A stretch of 64,000 nt of DNA, taken from Incurvaria masculella. Taxonomy: Eukaryota; Arthropoda; Insecta; Lepidoptera; Incurvariidae. A model generated the notes under the pieces. The model saw only the letters and a program-made list of their open reading frames with translations, was not told where the DNA came from and made no database searches. The stretch's first letter is position 1. The number at the start of each line of letters is the position of its first letter. The stretch is taken from NCBI GenBank assembly GCA_946894095.1, contig OX335665.1:816001-880000 (forward strand), written 5' to 3'. Both the position numbers and the translations under genes were made by a program. Shown here in pieces: positions 1-12,700 of the stretch.

Positions 1-717
1 CAACATGTTCTCAGAAATGTCACGATAGCTCCATTCGACATCTTTCATTTTTAACATTATAGAAAATATGATCCCATCACAGATGGGTGCAAGCATCCGT
101 CACTTTTAAAATTCTACGTTCCGTCAAAAATGTAAGATGGCTCTCTTCATTTCAATGGTACAAAAGCATCTGCCACTTTCAACATACTATTTACATCAAT
201 GACACCGACTCATCTGTCGAGTCGAAGGCCTGTCTTTGAGAAAAAATTACCATTAAAGTCATATTCGATATGACACAACACGGTTTGTGATACCTATCCA
301 CTCTACAGATAAGTTTGTGGGGTTTTACAACTAGAAGGTAATGTCAAAAGTGTCAGACATTACGCCATATCAATTGGGTACTGACATCTGTCACTTTTAA
401 CACCCTACATCCCGCCAAAAATGTCAGACAGCTTTCAATTTCAATTAGGCATAAGCGTCTATCATTTTTGGTCTACAGACACACTCGTTAATTTTGTCCG
501 ATCAATAATATACACAGCTGTATCATTATTGTGTGATAGAGCCAGAAATAACCGGTTCGTTGTCATACTTTAGGCTTTGTCGAGCATGATTATGAATACA
601 ACCTAATGCTAAGCACTATAACAGTTGTATCGGTTAAATTGAACCTAACCAAGCAGTAGGAGGACAGATGGCAGGTTCTCCAAATGGCATTGGTTTCCTC
701 CTAAGTCTTAGCCTAAC
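1..717. other. NUP153 3' flank, no gene seen
   Basis: No coding region is supported here. The stretch lies downstream of the NUP153 stop codon, so part of it is probably 3' UTR, although I see no clear AATAAA signal on the minus strand. It contains degenerate copies of a dispersed repeat, listed separately. Confidence 0.5.
60..475. repeat. degenerate short tandem/dispersed repeat
   Basis: A block of about 70 bp occurs near 91-162 and again near 385-452. It reads roughly 'gcatctgtcactttta', then 'ccgtcaaaaatgt', then 'tttcaattt', and each block is followed by the start of another unit ('aagcatctgccac', 'aagcgtctatcat'). The copies are diverged and I cannot assign a family. Confidence 0.45.
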
Positions 718-784
718 CTATCTCTGCGTCCTGCGGACTGCTTTTCTAACTCTTCGCGCGCCGGGAGCTGCCGCTTGTGGTGTT
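718..784 (-). CDS. NUP153: NUP153 last coding exon, basic C-terminus
   Basis: A strong acceptor (pyrimidine tract then TTTCAG) precedes 67 nt that complete the split glycine codon. They encode a short Ala/Pro stretch and then PGARRVRKAVRR followed by TQR and TAG. The basic ending is the conserved tail of NUP153 family proteins. The exon lies about 5.25 kb from the previous one and is too short to show up in simple ORF scans. Confidence 0.82.
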
Positions 785-3700
785 CTGAAAGAAAATTTGA
801 TAAGATACGTAAGAAACAAAGACTTTTAAGGTGGACCAACCCGGCGGGCCTAACTCATTCGCGGGCACGGTACAAAACCGTGCTGTTGCGCTCTGGGACC
901 TTCTCTGTTTCAAAGAATAAGACCAGCTCCGTGATGAGGAAGATGCAACATGTCCACAAAAAAGACAATGTGCATAGTGTATGAATTGGTAAGATTTACG
1001 AAAATTTTAATTTCAAAACGACTTATAGCTAAAAGTAAACCACGACCGCTGTAGTAAAAAATTTAACAAAAACCAAATAGATCAGAAATCTTGATTAAAT
1101 AAGCTATGTCTGATGACTAATCTTTTTACGATGTTCTTACTTTATCATTGCGTAATCTACCTCCAAAGTTATTGTATAAAACGCGCGAAAAATTCGAACT
1201 TTCGGACCTTATAACTTATAAACCAAACACAATTTTACAATGCCAATGGTCATCAGACATCTAGTTCGATCAAATAAAGCTATTTTGAGCAAAATTTTGG
1301 ATCTATGACAAGAAATATGGGCGTGATCTTCTTTCCCCTTTTGTATGGGGAGATGAGCGGGTTGGGCCACCTTAAGAACGGCCCGTAAGCTATGCTCCCC
1401 ATACAAACGTAGTTTACTAATAATTTGGAAAACGCTATTCCAATTAAATTGATATTTAATATCTAATATCAGGTAACAAATATCTGTGTCTGCATGCTTT
1501 AGTTTTTTTGAAAATTCCAAACCGAATGAAATGAAAGCAAAAATAAATTCTTCATACGAATTTGGTTTTCTCTATGGTTTGACCCAGAATACATTTACCG
1601 AAAAAACAAAGGCATGCCGACACAGATATTTGTAGCCTTATATTAGATACCAAATATCAAGTAAGTTGGAACATTGGTTTTTAAATGATTAGTAAACTAC
1701 GTTTGTATGGGAGGCGAAATTTTCAGGTGCTTACGGGCCGACCTTAATTCCATTCGCTAGTTCTTTAACTAAATCTTTTTTTGTTCGTTTGTTATTATGA
1801 GGGTCAGTTTGGTGTGGGAACAAGGTTAAAATATATCTTTAAAAAAGTTGGGTTGCAAAAATTTTTCTTTTTGTTGATTTCTCAAAAATAGGTAGGCGCA
1901 ATGCAGGTATGTACAGTTGTTACTTATCAAATGTATACACTGGAAAGAGAAGGAATTTCTAAGTCCCTTTTACTCTATGGTTAGCGTCAGCATGTCAGAA
2001 AGAGATCTCAAATTTGTCTCTATTTCCGGTGTATAGATTTCAGACAAAACGACTGTACATGAAACACCACAATAAAATGCAAAACAACAGCAGAAAAAAA
2101 TACTTATTACTTGATTGTGATTTCTTTTAGCTGTTTCTTCAGGCTCTGAGAAAGGACAATTATAGACTGTGGAAGTAAGCGTATAAGCCAGTTCATTAAA
2201 GAAACTATATAGAAATGGCGGCTTGTACTTGTCCGACGGACGGTACGGTCAGCATAATATTGTTACAAAGTATACATATATGTTTTTTTATTTTTGTAAT
2301 ATTTAATTTAATTTATTTATATTATAGATTAAACATAAATACATATCGCATTCCCTGGAATAAGTGACGTACCTGTTTAGTACGAAAAAGTATATTTACT
2401 TATAATGCATTAGTTCAAGAGGTAAGAAAAGGTTAATAAAACTGTGGGTCGTTTAAATGTGTTAATTTACGTATGTTTTAAAAGGCATCATTGCATGCCA
2501 CTAGGTCCATAAGATTCATCTGAACCAAGTAATTAACTTAAGGCTTTCGAGAAGTCACCGGAAATCTATGATTTGAAAATTTTAAGAAATGCATTCTTTG
2601 TCCATTGGTCAAGGCACAATTTTGTACGGCGACTGCGATTCAACTAGCGAAATCGTCTTCCAGGACCATACGTTTCCCTACCCCTAAAAATTAACAGATT
2701 TTAAATTAAAAAAAAATTACTTGAGAAAGCCTCTTTCTAGGCCTATATGTTTTTATTTTTATCGTAGACATCTGTATTTACAGTAAAAAAATAACAAAGA
2801 TAGACAACTTTTTCTAATGCTTATTAGCCAATCAATATTTTCCAATCTAAGAGGTATACAGCGTAAACTTTTCCAGTGGGCCTTCAGGGCTAGATCCGAA
2901 ACTATAAAAAATAGCGAAAAACACTCAAAGGATCACTCCTCTCACGGATTTTGATAAAAACTAAAAATGCAATTAAATGCAAAAAATAAACTGATTAAAA
3001 TGTTCCAGTATTCATACATTACCCGTACCTAAAAAATTAAAATACAGACGTAGATTTTGACAAAATATTTTAGAATCCGAAATTACATTAACATAGTTAA
3101 ACATTAAGAGCATGTAAACAGTTATTGCCCATAGTTTTATGATAGGATAATGACTCTCTTAACCCGTAAAGCGCGAACGACGCCGCATAGGCGTCCTCTG
3201 CCGCGCTCCCGCTATCTGCGCTGATTGGCGATTTTTTGTGTGGGCATAGATTTACTGGTCTATGATTGGCTTTTTCAAATGGATAGAGGAGTGTAGGACG
3301 CTTTTGATTGGCTAAACCGCGACCCAATAGCTGCAACTTCGTAAAACAAAATATTTTTTTGAAATCCGCGCTGGTCTCGCTGGCCAGTCGACCGAGATAC
3401 GTTTGCGCGCGTGGTTCTGTGCCGGCTGAAAAGGATGATTGACGAAAATATTACGTAAGTATTGTAATTTTTTTTATATCAATGAAATTGTAATATATTC
3501 AGCTATCTATCAATGCAGTGGTTATAGGTTTTTGCATTTTCTGTAGGCAGCAAAAAAATCAAATGTTTTTTGGCATGTTCAGATTTCAAAGATTTATCAC
3601 ATTTGTTTACAAAATTTGTTTACAAAAAATTACGTTTGCTTGAATGTAATTAGTCCGGATTGTGGCAAATTTTGTGTAGAATCCGGTGATGTATCACACT

Positions 3701-6700
3701 TGATATGTTTTCTTACATAAAAATGGAAAAAAGACCGAAAATCTAGAAAATCATATTTTGTAGTATAAACATTGTGAGTGTATTGGTGTCGGCCGCTCGG
3801 CCGCTCGGCCGCCCGCTGGCCGTTGGTCAAGTGTGATTCAAGTCATTTGTCGAGATCTCAGGAACTTCGTGAGCGTGGAGTTATAATACCAAATTTTGTT
3901 GCTTTGAAATCGTTTGGTATATCTAATAAGTAATCCCATTGCATCCTCTGCATACATTTCCATAGGGCAAGACGCATCTGGTAATAGAATAGAATTAAAA
4001 ATATGTACTATTTGTTTCGGTTACATAGTATTCTTGTTAGGGTTCCGTACCCAAAGGGTGAAAACGGAACCCTATTACTAATCCTCCGCTGTCCGTCCGT
4101 CCGTCCGTCTGTCCGTCCGTCCGTCTGTCACATGGCTGTATCTCAGTAACCGTAACAGATAGACAGCTGAAATTTTCACAGAGTGTGTATTTATTTTGCC
4201 GCTATAAGAACAAATAGGTAAAATTGAAAAATAATTTAAAATCCCATACAAAAAACGTGATTTTGTTATGTTAAATCTTTTACGATGGTACGGAACCCTT
4301 CGTGTGCGAGTCCGGCTCGCACTTGGCCGGTTTTTGGTTACAAGTCACACTGGGTCAATTGCCGTGCATGCTGTATGACATTTCGGCGAATTCTGCCGTG
4401 CATGTCGCACCTATTCTCATGCTAACGGGTGGTGTGTGGACACAAAAGATGCCTAAAATATACTTGCGACATGCACGGGAGCAATTACCATGCATGTCAA
4501 ACAACTTCAAAAATTTTTTTTCATCATATCTTGGGAAACTCTGGTCTTAGACTCATCATGCGACCCCTCAAACTAGATGGCCCGACCTGATCTACCTACC
4601 TGTCATGTCAAAACTTGTTTTCGTCATACATTGTAAATTTTGTAACTTCAATAATAGGAGGAGGTGTCTGACAGACGGACGGACAGACAACGCACAAACT
4701 CTACTTCAGATATAATCATTAGGTGTTTTTTTTTACCATCCGTCGCTAATTCGAATTTCTATTCATTTTAGGTTTCACTTTTACAAAATGTTAAAAAATA
4801 TACTTGTGCTGCTATATTTCTATGAACTTATATTTACGTGTTTTATTTCAAAGACCATGTCACCAATGCTTCGTGTCACGGAAGCCTGTTTCTACTCCAG
4901 CAACAAGATTCGACCTTCCTCGCGCTGAGTAAGTGCCTACCTATATAGATAGAACGCGCGCGCCCACCTATCTATAGATAGAGCGCGTGCTCACCGACGT
5001 GTGTTCAAGTGGAGCGTTTGCATGTATGAGTGCGCTGAGTGCAATTTTATAGCCGAATTTGAATGTTCAAAATAAAATGTTATTGATTACATATTATAAC
5101 ATTATCTTACACAAAAAAATTGTGTATATATAACAGTTTATGATGATATAAAATCTAACTCGATTCTAATTAGATTAGATTCTAATTAGACTGTTAGTAA
5201 TGTAGAGAGATTTTTCGGGTTTTTCCTTTACTGAAAATGTTATGTAAACTTTTTCTTTACAAAAATTTTATGTAAATATTCTTCCATCATTATTCAATAA
5301 ATTAAAAATAAATTCAACTGAGATAATATCGTAAATAATTTATAATAAATTCTAAAATATTATTTTGAAAAACAATAAGTGTCGCTTTTGTTCGCGATGT
5401 TTGGAACCAAATTATAATATTTTTTTGTATGGCGGGGTCATTAGTTTTTGACACAATGTTATAGCAGCTATCAAAAACTACGAAATAAAAAACAAATTTG
5501 TATCATAACTTTATCTTTTTTACCCTAAACCTCGAGTAACATCACAAAATATTTAAAAAAATTCTAAAGTCAATGTTATATGATTTTTATTATTTTATAT
5601 TTGAACCAAACTACTACAAAAGTAACGTAAATAAATGGAGGCACTATCTAGCTACATGGAACAGTTATTATTTTGAAGATACCTTGATCAGTGTCTTAGA
5701 TATAGATTTTTATTCGATTCGGGAGCGCGGTACAGGACGCCGATGCTGCGTCGTTCGCGCTCCAAAGGTTAAACACGATTTCACGGGCGACACTCCAAAA
5801 AATGTTCCCGCGGTTTGTTCAGTTCAACTAGTAAAACCCTATACCGACCTAACAACGCAACTGAGTACATATCACTGAGTGCTCTGATTTTATATTTTGT
5901 TTTGCAGTCGGTACCGCACTGTGTGAGTATAGATAGCGATATAGTGGAAGCGAGATAGCATGCGATTCGCAAGTACAAGCCGCCATTTCTATATAGTTTC
6001 TTTATTGAACCAGGATATAGCTGTCTCAACGTACCCGGCTGTCGTCCCGAGGCTAAATTGCACGCCCGGGGCCGCACCGCCGCCGAATGAGTACACGCCA
6101 GGTTGTGCTGGGGCCGCCTGCTGATAAAAAGACACCGTTCATAATACTGCTAACATAGGTTAAGTTGACGACGGCTTGTACACCAGAGAATACTTTTAAT
6201 GCTATTAATTACATTAATTTATATTATTGCATTAGGAGCTTTGTTAGTTATAAGTACATAATTTAAACTGAGGGTTGCTGTTTCTATTATTCTTTGTTCT
6301 TTGCCTTAATCTGTTCTAACAAGGAATTGTTTGGCATTAGCATTTAGATCTAAGTGTGTATTTCATAAGGATGGAACAATAGGTTATGTAAACCCGTGAA
6401 GTTTCTTTGCGGGTTCTTCTTTACTGGGTTGATCGAATCCGCGGTTCTTCGTGACGTATTTTAGTGTAGTTTGACTACCAAAAAGTTGAAATAAATGAAA
6501 TGAAATTAATTTAAAAGGTACATACCTGCCCAAATCCAAACATCGTTGGGGTTGTGTTAGCTCCAAAGTTAAATGCCGGCGCCTGACCCGCCGCCGCCTG
6601 TCCCAGGCCTCCCGACGGGTTCGTGGATGGGGCCGCTCCAAAAGTCGCGTTGCTGCCCATGCTCGGAGCCCCAAACATGGCCATGGGCGCCGGATTATTA

Positions 6701-9700
6701 TTAGCCGGTTGGCCAGCAAACAGAGCAGAAGATGAAGATGGGAACAGTTCGCTCGGCTTGGCTGCCTGGCTACCCCCAAACATCGCCCCCTGCGCTCCGA
6801 ACACTGAAGCGTTCGCCGTCGTGTTTGTCTGCGGTTGCGCCCCGAACATTGTGTTGGAAGGTGCTCCGAAGGAAAACGGCGCTTTGTTTTGCGAACTCGC
6901 CGGCTTGCTCGCGTCGCTTTGAACGCTCGACCCAAAGAGATTGGTCTGCGGTTGGGCACCAAACATGCTATTGTTGGGCATAGCGAAAGACGGAACCGCC
7001 GGCGTTGGGTTCGATGGTTGCTGGGTGGTGGAGGCGCCGAATGTCGCGTTGAAAGACGGCGGAGCGGACTCTGTGGATGTCCCACCGAAGGAGAAATTGA
7101 ATCTACTGGGGGTCGCTGGCTTTGCCGGCTCTTGAGCATTTGTGCCGAAGCTAAAGAGGGGTGCGGGCTGGGATGATGCGGGATTGTCGACTTTCGGAAG
7201 AGCGAACGCGCCCGTCGATGAGGGAAACATGGAAGCTTTGGTGGTGGCAGCTAAACTGACTTCGGTGGTAATCGACACATTGGAAGACACACCGAATAAT
7301 GTTGGTGTGTCGGAACGTTTAGTAGCATTAGATGGGACACCGAATAAGGCAGGGGATGCTTCCGATGTTTTTGCAACACTCGATGGCATTCCAAATAATG
7401 TTGGAGTTGTTTCTGAAGGTTTGACAGCACTAGAAGGCATTCCGAATAGTGTAGGAGTTGTTTCTGTCGTTTTGGCTGCATTTGAAGGCATCCCAAATAA
7501 TGTAGATGTTGTTTCGGAGGGTTTGGCGGTATTCGAAGGCATTCCAAATAGAGTGGGAGTGTTTTCTGTTGATTTAGCAACATTTGGCTGTATTCCGAAC
7601 AAAGTAGAGGATGCTTCGGTTTTCGCTGCATTTGGTGGAGTTCCAAATAATGTGGAAGATGATGCTTCAGTAGGTTTTCCCATGGCTGAAGAAATACCAA
7701 ATAATGTAGGAGCTGTTTCAGATGTTTTTCCAAATAATGTGCCCGATCCGTCACTAGTTTTTGAAATTCCGAACAATGATGAAGATGCTTCCGTAGTTTT
7801 GACTGAATTTGATGGAATCCCAAATAATGCAGTTGATGGCTCTGTGGTTTTAGTAGAATTGGATGGAATACCAAATAGTGTAGAAGAAACTTGTGTGGTT
7901 ACGGCAGTTGACGGAACTCCAAACAGTGGAGCAGCAGTTGCTGTGGTGGTTGCAGTATTTGATGGATTACTGAATGCAGCGCATGAAACTTCTGTTTTTG
8001 TTGTGTTTGATGAAATCCCAAACAATGTTCCCGTTGATTCCGATGTTTTAGGCAGGGTATTGAAATATTTCAATGACCCTTGGGTATTTGCTATACTTAA
8101 GGGAACACCAAATAAAGTACCAGGTGGATTTGAAATTGCGGGCTCATTGGTGGTTTTTTCCACGGATGATTTGCTAAGCTGACTAGGGTTGGCCGGAAGA
8201 TTAAAGCTTATAGGAGTGTTCATTGAAGGCAGTTTTAAGGTTGACGACTCCGTGTCCTTATCATTTTTAGAATTTTGCACTATTGGCAACTTAGATCCAT
8301 CTACTTCAGATTTTCCAGCCGTCTCATGCGTTTTATTTAAAGAGGTTTCTGGTAATTTGAATGAGACCGGGTCTTGAGCCTTAATAGGTGTTCCAAAACT
8401 AAACTTAGGTGCTTCCTTAGCTTCTTCTTTTTCAACAGATTTATTTTCGTTATCTGTAACAGGCTTGGGGACACCAAATGTGAAAGTTACAGTTTTCGAA
8501 GCACTACTTTTACTTGAATCTACATTCAGAATTCCTTTGGTGGATTTGTCTTCTTCCGCAGCCTTGGTTTTCTTTTCAATTTCTGCTGTATTCGAAGCAG
8601 GAATTCCAAATTTAAACGATGTTGGTGTGGCTGGGAAGTTGAACTTTGCGCTTTCTTCATTTATTTTGGCACCTGGTTTAGGTGTCTCGCAACATGCGCA
8701 TTTTGCAACTGAGTTATTATTTCTAGCTAAACATGTAGCACACTCCCATTGCTCTGTCTGTTTCTTTACAAGGTCTGAAAATTTGTTATCTTTAGATATA
8801 ATTCCACAGGTGCTTATTGAACCTTTATAGCTAGGTGAATTGGAACTTTTCTTCGGATTTAAGCCCCCGCAAGCAATGCATTTGGAGACGTTATCATCAT
8901 TGGTCACCCAGCAGTCACCACATGTCCATTTTAAAGAGTTGCTTTTAATGTTTGTCCCAAACCCTGATTGTATCTTCACTGCACCGCTATCTGTTGGTTT
9001 TGATCCACCACATGCAATGCAGTGTTTTACTTCATCTTTATTAAAGACCCAGCAGTCCTTACATTGCCAATTCTTGGACTTAGCATCGACCGATTTTGCT
9101 ATGCTCTTAGGTTTAGAGCCCCCACAAGCCACACATTTTAGGACCTCATCCTTGTTCATAACCCAACAGTCCTGACACTTCCAATCTTTTGATTTTTCAA
9201 TAGGAGGGTTGGCTTTAACAATTTCGGTATTGGATCCTCCACATGCAATGCATTTTTGGACATCAGCTTTATTGAAAACCCAACAGTCTTTGCATTGCCA
9301 ATCTTTTACAACAGGTGTTAGAGATTTGGCAATATTTGTTTCAGTTGATTTTGCCCCAGCTGTAGGCTTAGAACCACCACAAGCAATACAATTTTTAACA
9401 GCATCTTTGTTAAATACCCAACAGTCCTTGCATTGCCAATCTTTTACTACCTCTTTCACAACCGTAGGTTTCGCAACGAGCGCTGGCTTTGATCCGCCGC
9501 ATGCTATGCATTTAACACTATCATCTTTGTTAACCACCCAACAATCATCACATTTCCAATTCTTCACTGGCAATTCACCATTTTCTTTGACAGATGGTTT
9601 GGTAAACCCAAAATCGAAATCTTTGGGTTTTTGTGGGCCGTTTGTCATCTTTTTTCTCTGTGATATATCTTCTGGTTTACTGAAAGTAAACTTGCTTTTA

Positions 9701-12700
9701 CTAGTTGGTATTACACTCTGTGTTTCAATAACACCAGTGGGTTTAGAAAACTTGAATTCAGACAATTTTTCTTCGGGCTTCTCTTCAACAGCAGTGTTCT
9801 TGGGAATTTGCAAATCGATGTTAGCGGAAAAGGAGATTTTAGGTAAATTTGTCGCATCTATGTTTAAGATTCCGGATGGGAGGTTAAGTGGAGGCACAAT
9901 TTCGGTGTCAATGGTAGTCTGGGCTCCCTTCCTCGCAGAATTCCTACCGACTTGCGACTTCATCTTGTTTGAATGTTTTGCCCATGGAGTGGATGTAGTC
10001 ATCTCTCCAGAGCTGCAATTTAAACAATTCATGTTAAATATTAAGAGTAAATTTTTGAAGAATCGAACAAGAAAGGTAAACCGATTGATAAGCAACATAA
10101 AACCAGAGAGTCGAAAGTCACAAGCCAAGCACTACATTATGAGGATGATATACATTTGGTGGTTACCGAAATGGAGTTACCCTCTCAACTACACTTTGAC
10201 GATGAATGAACTGGTATCAAGCGGCGGTTACAATGCAAGAGAGTGATTAAATATGAGGTTTAGTAGCATTTTGTCAAACAACATGTTATTCGGCCAAGTA
10301 AACTCAAATTTACCACTCGGAATAGTACGATATGCAGCTAAACGTCAGATTAAATCACTTTTATGCCTGTTCACCTGCTTTTCAACTGGCAAGTTTTTTA
10401 CAATGGTAACCTAGTCTGTGAAGGCATTTCGATAAGATGAAGGGTCAGCCAATGTAAACGTTCGTATATAAATTAGCCAAAGCTAGGTAGTAACACTACG
10501 ATGTACTAATAAGGGGCTTCGAGGACACTCCTTAAGGTCGGCCCGTAAGCATCAGAAAATTTCGCCTCCCATACAAACGTAGTTTACTAATAATTTGAAA
10601 ACCGCTATTCCAACATACTTGATATTTGGTATCTAATATTAGGCTACAAATATCTGTGTCTGCATGCCTTTGTTTTTTCGGTAAATGTATTCTGGGTCAA
10701 ACCACAGAGAAAACAAAATTCGTATGAAGATTTTCTTTTGCTTTCATTTCATTTGGTTTGGATTTTTCAAATAAACAAAAGCATGCAGACACAGATATTT
10801 GTTACCTGATATTATATATTAAATATCAATTCAATTGGAATAGCGGTTTCCAAATGATTAGTAAACTACGTTTGTATGGGGAGCATAGCTTACGGGCCGT
10901 TCTTAACACTTAACGTCAATAATACTACTTCAAACCCGAGGAAGCAGAGTTGTTGACACTTGGAATAAATACAATTTTAAAAACAAATTGGACAGATATC
11001 AAAAACAAGAAACTTTAATTAAAACACTAGCATCAGCTTGTAGCTGCTAGTGTATATAACATATAATAATGACATATTAATAATACAGAAGGAATGGGGA
11101 ACGCTAATGGTGTACCCATTGAAAAATACAGAAAATCAATTTGACACAACAGTCTCACCTGGCGGGTTGGCGCGGCGGTGCGGCCACGGCGGGGTACGGA
11201 GCCGCGAGTGCGCTCGCGTCCGCCATCTGCCGCGCGGCGCGCGTGCTCTCGCGCAGCTGGGCGCCCTGCTTCAGCCGCAGCAGCGTGGGCAGCTGCGACA
11301 CGCGCAGCTCCTGCGTCTTGTACGCTGCAAGTCGACGCAGCTTTTAATATGGTTTCAATATTTATTTGGAATTCCATAACCATATTATCAATACTCATTG
11401 TTTTATGTAACTGGACTGGAACAAGCACCTCCATAAACTGGGGATAACTTAATTTAATGTCAATGATTTAAAAACAATGTACACATTTAACACTAACGAA
11501 AGGCTACGCGGTCACTCGGTAAAGATAAATCGCACCCAAGCATCAACAAATCCTCGAAAACATTTCCTAACAAACCGAGTTGGGGATAATTGGAACGGCC
11601 TACCTGAGGAAATAATAAGTGCATCGTCAGTAAATGTTTTTAAAAAAAAACTGGATCTTTACTTAAAAAAAAAAATTATTAAAAAAAAAATCATAGACAA
11701 AACAATAAAGAAATAAGTGCAAGTGCTTAAAAACAAAAGTGCAAGTGCATAAAAAGAAGTGCACGCATCAGCATAATGCTACTAGTGCATTACAATATAA
11801 TAATAATAATAATAAATAACAGATAGCCCTCTATGCCGTGGCTGCATGGAGGCAACAGAGACAACCACCCATGTGCTGTTGGAGTGCAGCAGTATGGCCA
11901 ATCAACAGGCACGGACCCTGGGAGCATCGGGATCCCTCCCCGAGGCCTGCGGGAACTTTCAAAACCTACTGGACTTCTGGGCTGAGCTGGGATGGCTCAA
12001 ATCGTCACCCCTGTTACTCACAATGACCTCTCTGTAGCATTAGGTTTAGGGCGAACAACAAGCGAACAACTAACTAACTAACATGTAACTGGACATGGAT
12101 GGCTAATACCACACCTACTGTCATGATAACTTGCTTTTACTGTAAGCTTTTACTAACCTAACCTAACCTAACCTAACCTAACCTAACTTAACCTATCCTA
12201 ACCCAATCGCAACCCTGAAGGAATTAGGTGCAATTCCAGAACCTTCCCTTTAATACTTTACTAGCCGTAATTGAACTAGATGGAAAACATGGACAATCTT
12301 TCATTGGCGCTTGGACCGTCTTTCATGCAATGTGATGGTACTAATCTGGGTAGACTCAAACTTACCACCAAAAGGGGAAAGGACATACAGTCGTATTTAG
12401 AGAGAACCTGTCAAAACTTAGTACGAGATTAGCACCGGACTAACCATACAAAAACCGGTTTAGTCCGACGTATTAAAGTTAGTCCGCCCACACTGAATAC
12501 GCCTGCTATAGTTTAACATGGATTCCGAACCATGGAACGGCTCGCATTTGTGACTATTCCATTTTCCAATGCGGAAAGATATAGAAAGTGGTGCACGCAC
12601 GGGCAGTGATTGAACCTATGATCGCCGACTCGCTTGCCCTTAGCTACGAAATGCTTCTATCATATATCTATTTCCAATGCAACGACATGGAAACACAAAA

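Larger units (their letters stand above)
785..6034 (-). other. NUP153 last intron, repeat-filled
   Basis: This 5.25-kb intron has GT at 6034/6033 and AG at 786/785. It holds two TTAA-flanked MITEs (830-1371 and 1376-1743), a 'ggttccgtacc' repeat (4037-4335), an inverted pair of about 45 bp (2190-2236 with 5965-6011) and a second inverted pair (3165-3210 with 5728-5772). From 1750 to 2180, 2240 to 3150 and 4350 to 5700 I see only AT-rich sequence and no supported gene. Confidence 0.7.

Noticed and set aside
5573..6077. Overlapping frames of about 100 codons on both strands
   Set aside because: They span repeat sequence and the NUP153 penultimate exon; there are no homologous features or splice support.
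6384..7139. A 251-codon minus frame overlapping NUP153
   Set aside because: It is an alternative frame of the NUP153 FG exon, Arg/Pro/Ser-rich by composition, and runs past the confirmed donor.
7142..10246. Long plus-strand frames (7142-8182, 8465-8830, 8840-9175, 9209-10246)
   Set aside because: They lie opposite the NUP153 zinc-finger and FG repeats, whose regular codon pattern keeps the reverse frame open. They have no recognisable domains or splice signals.
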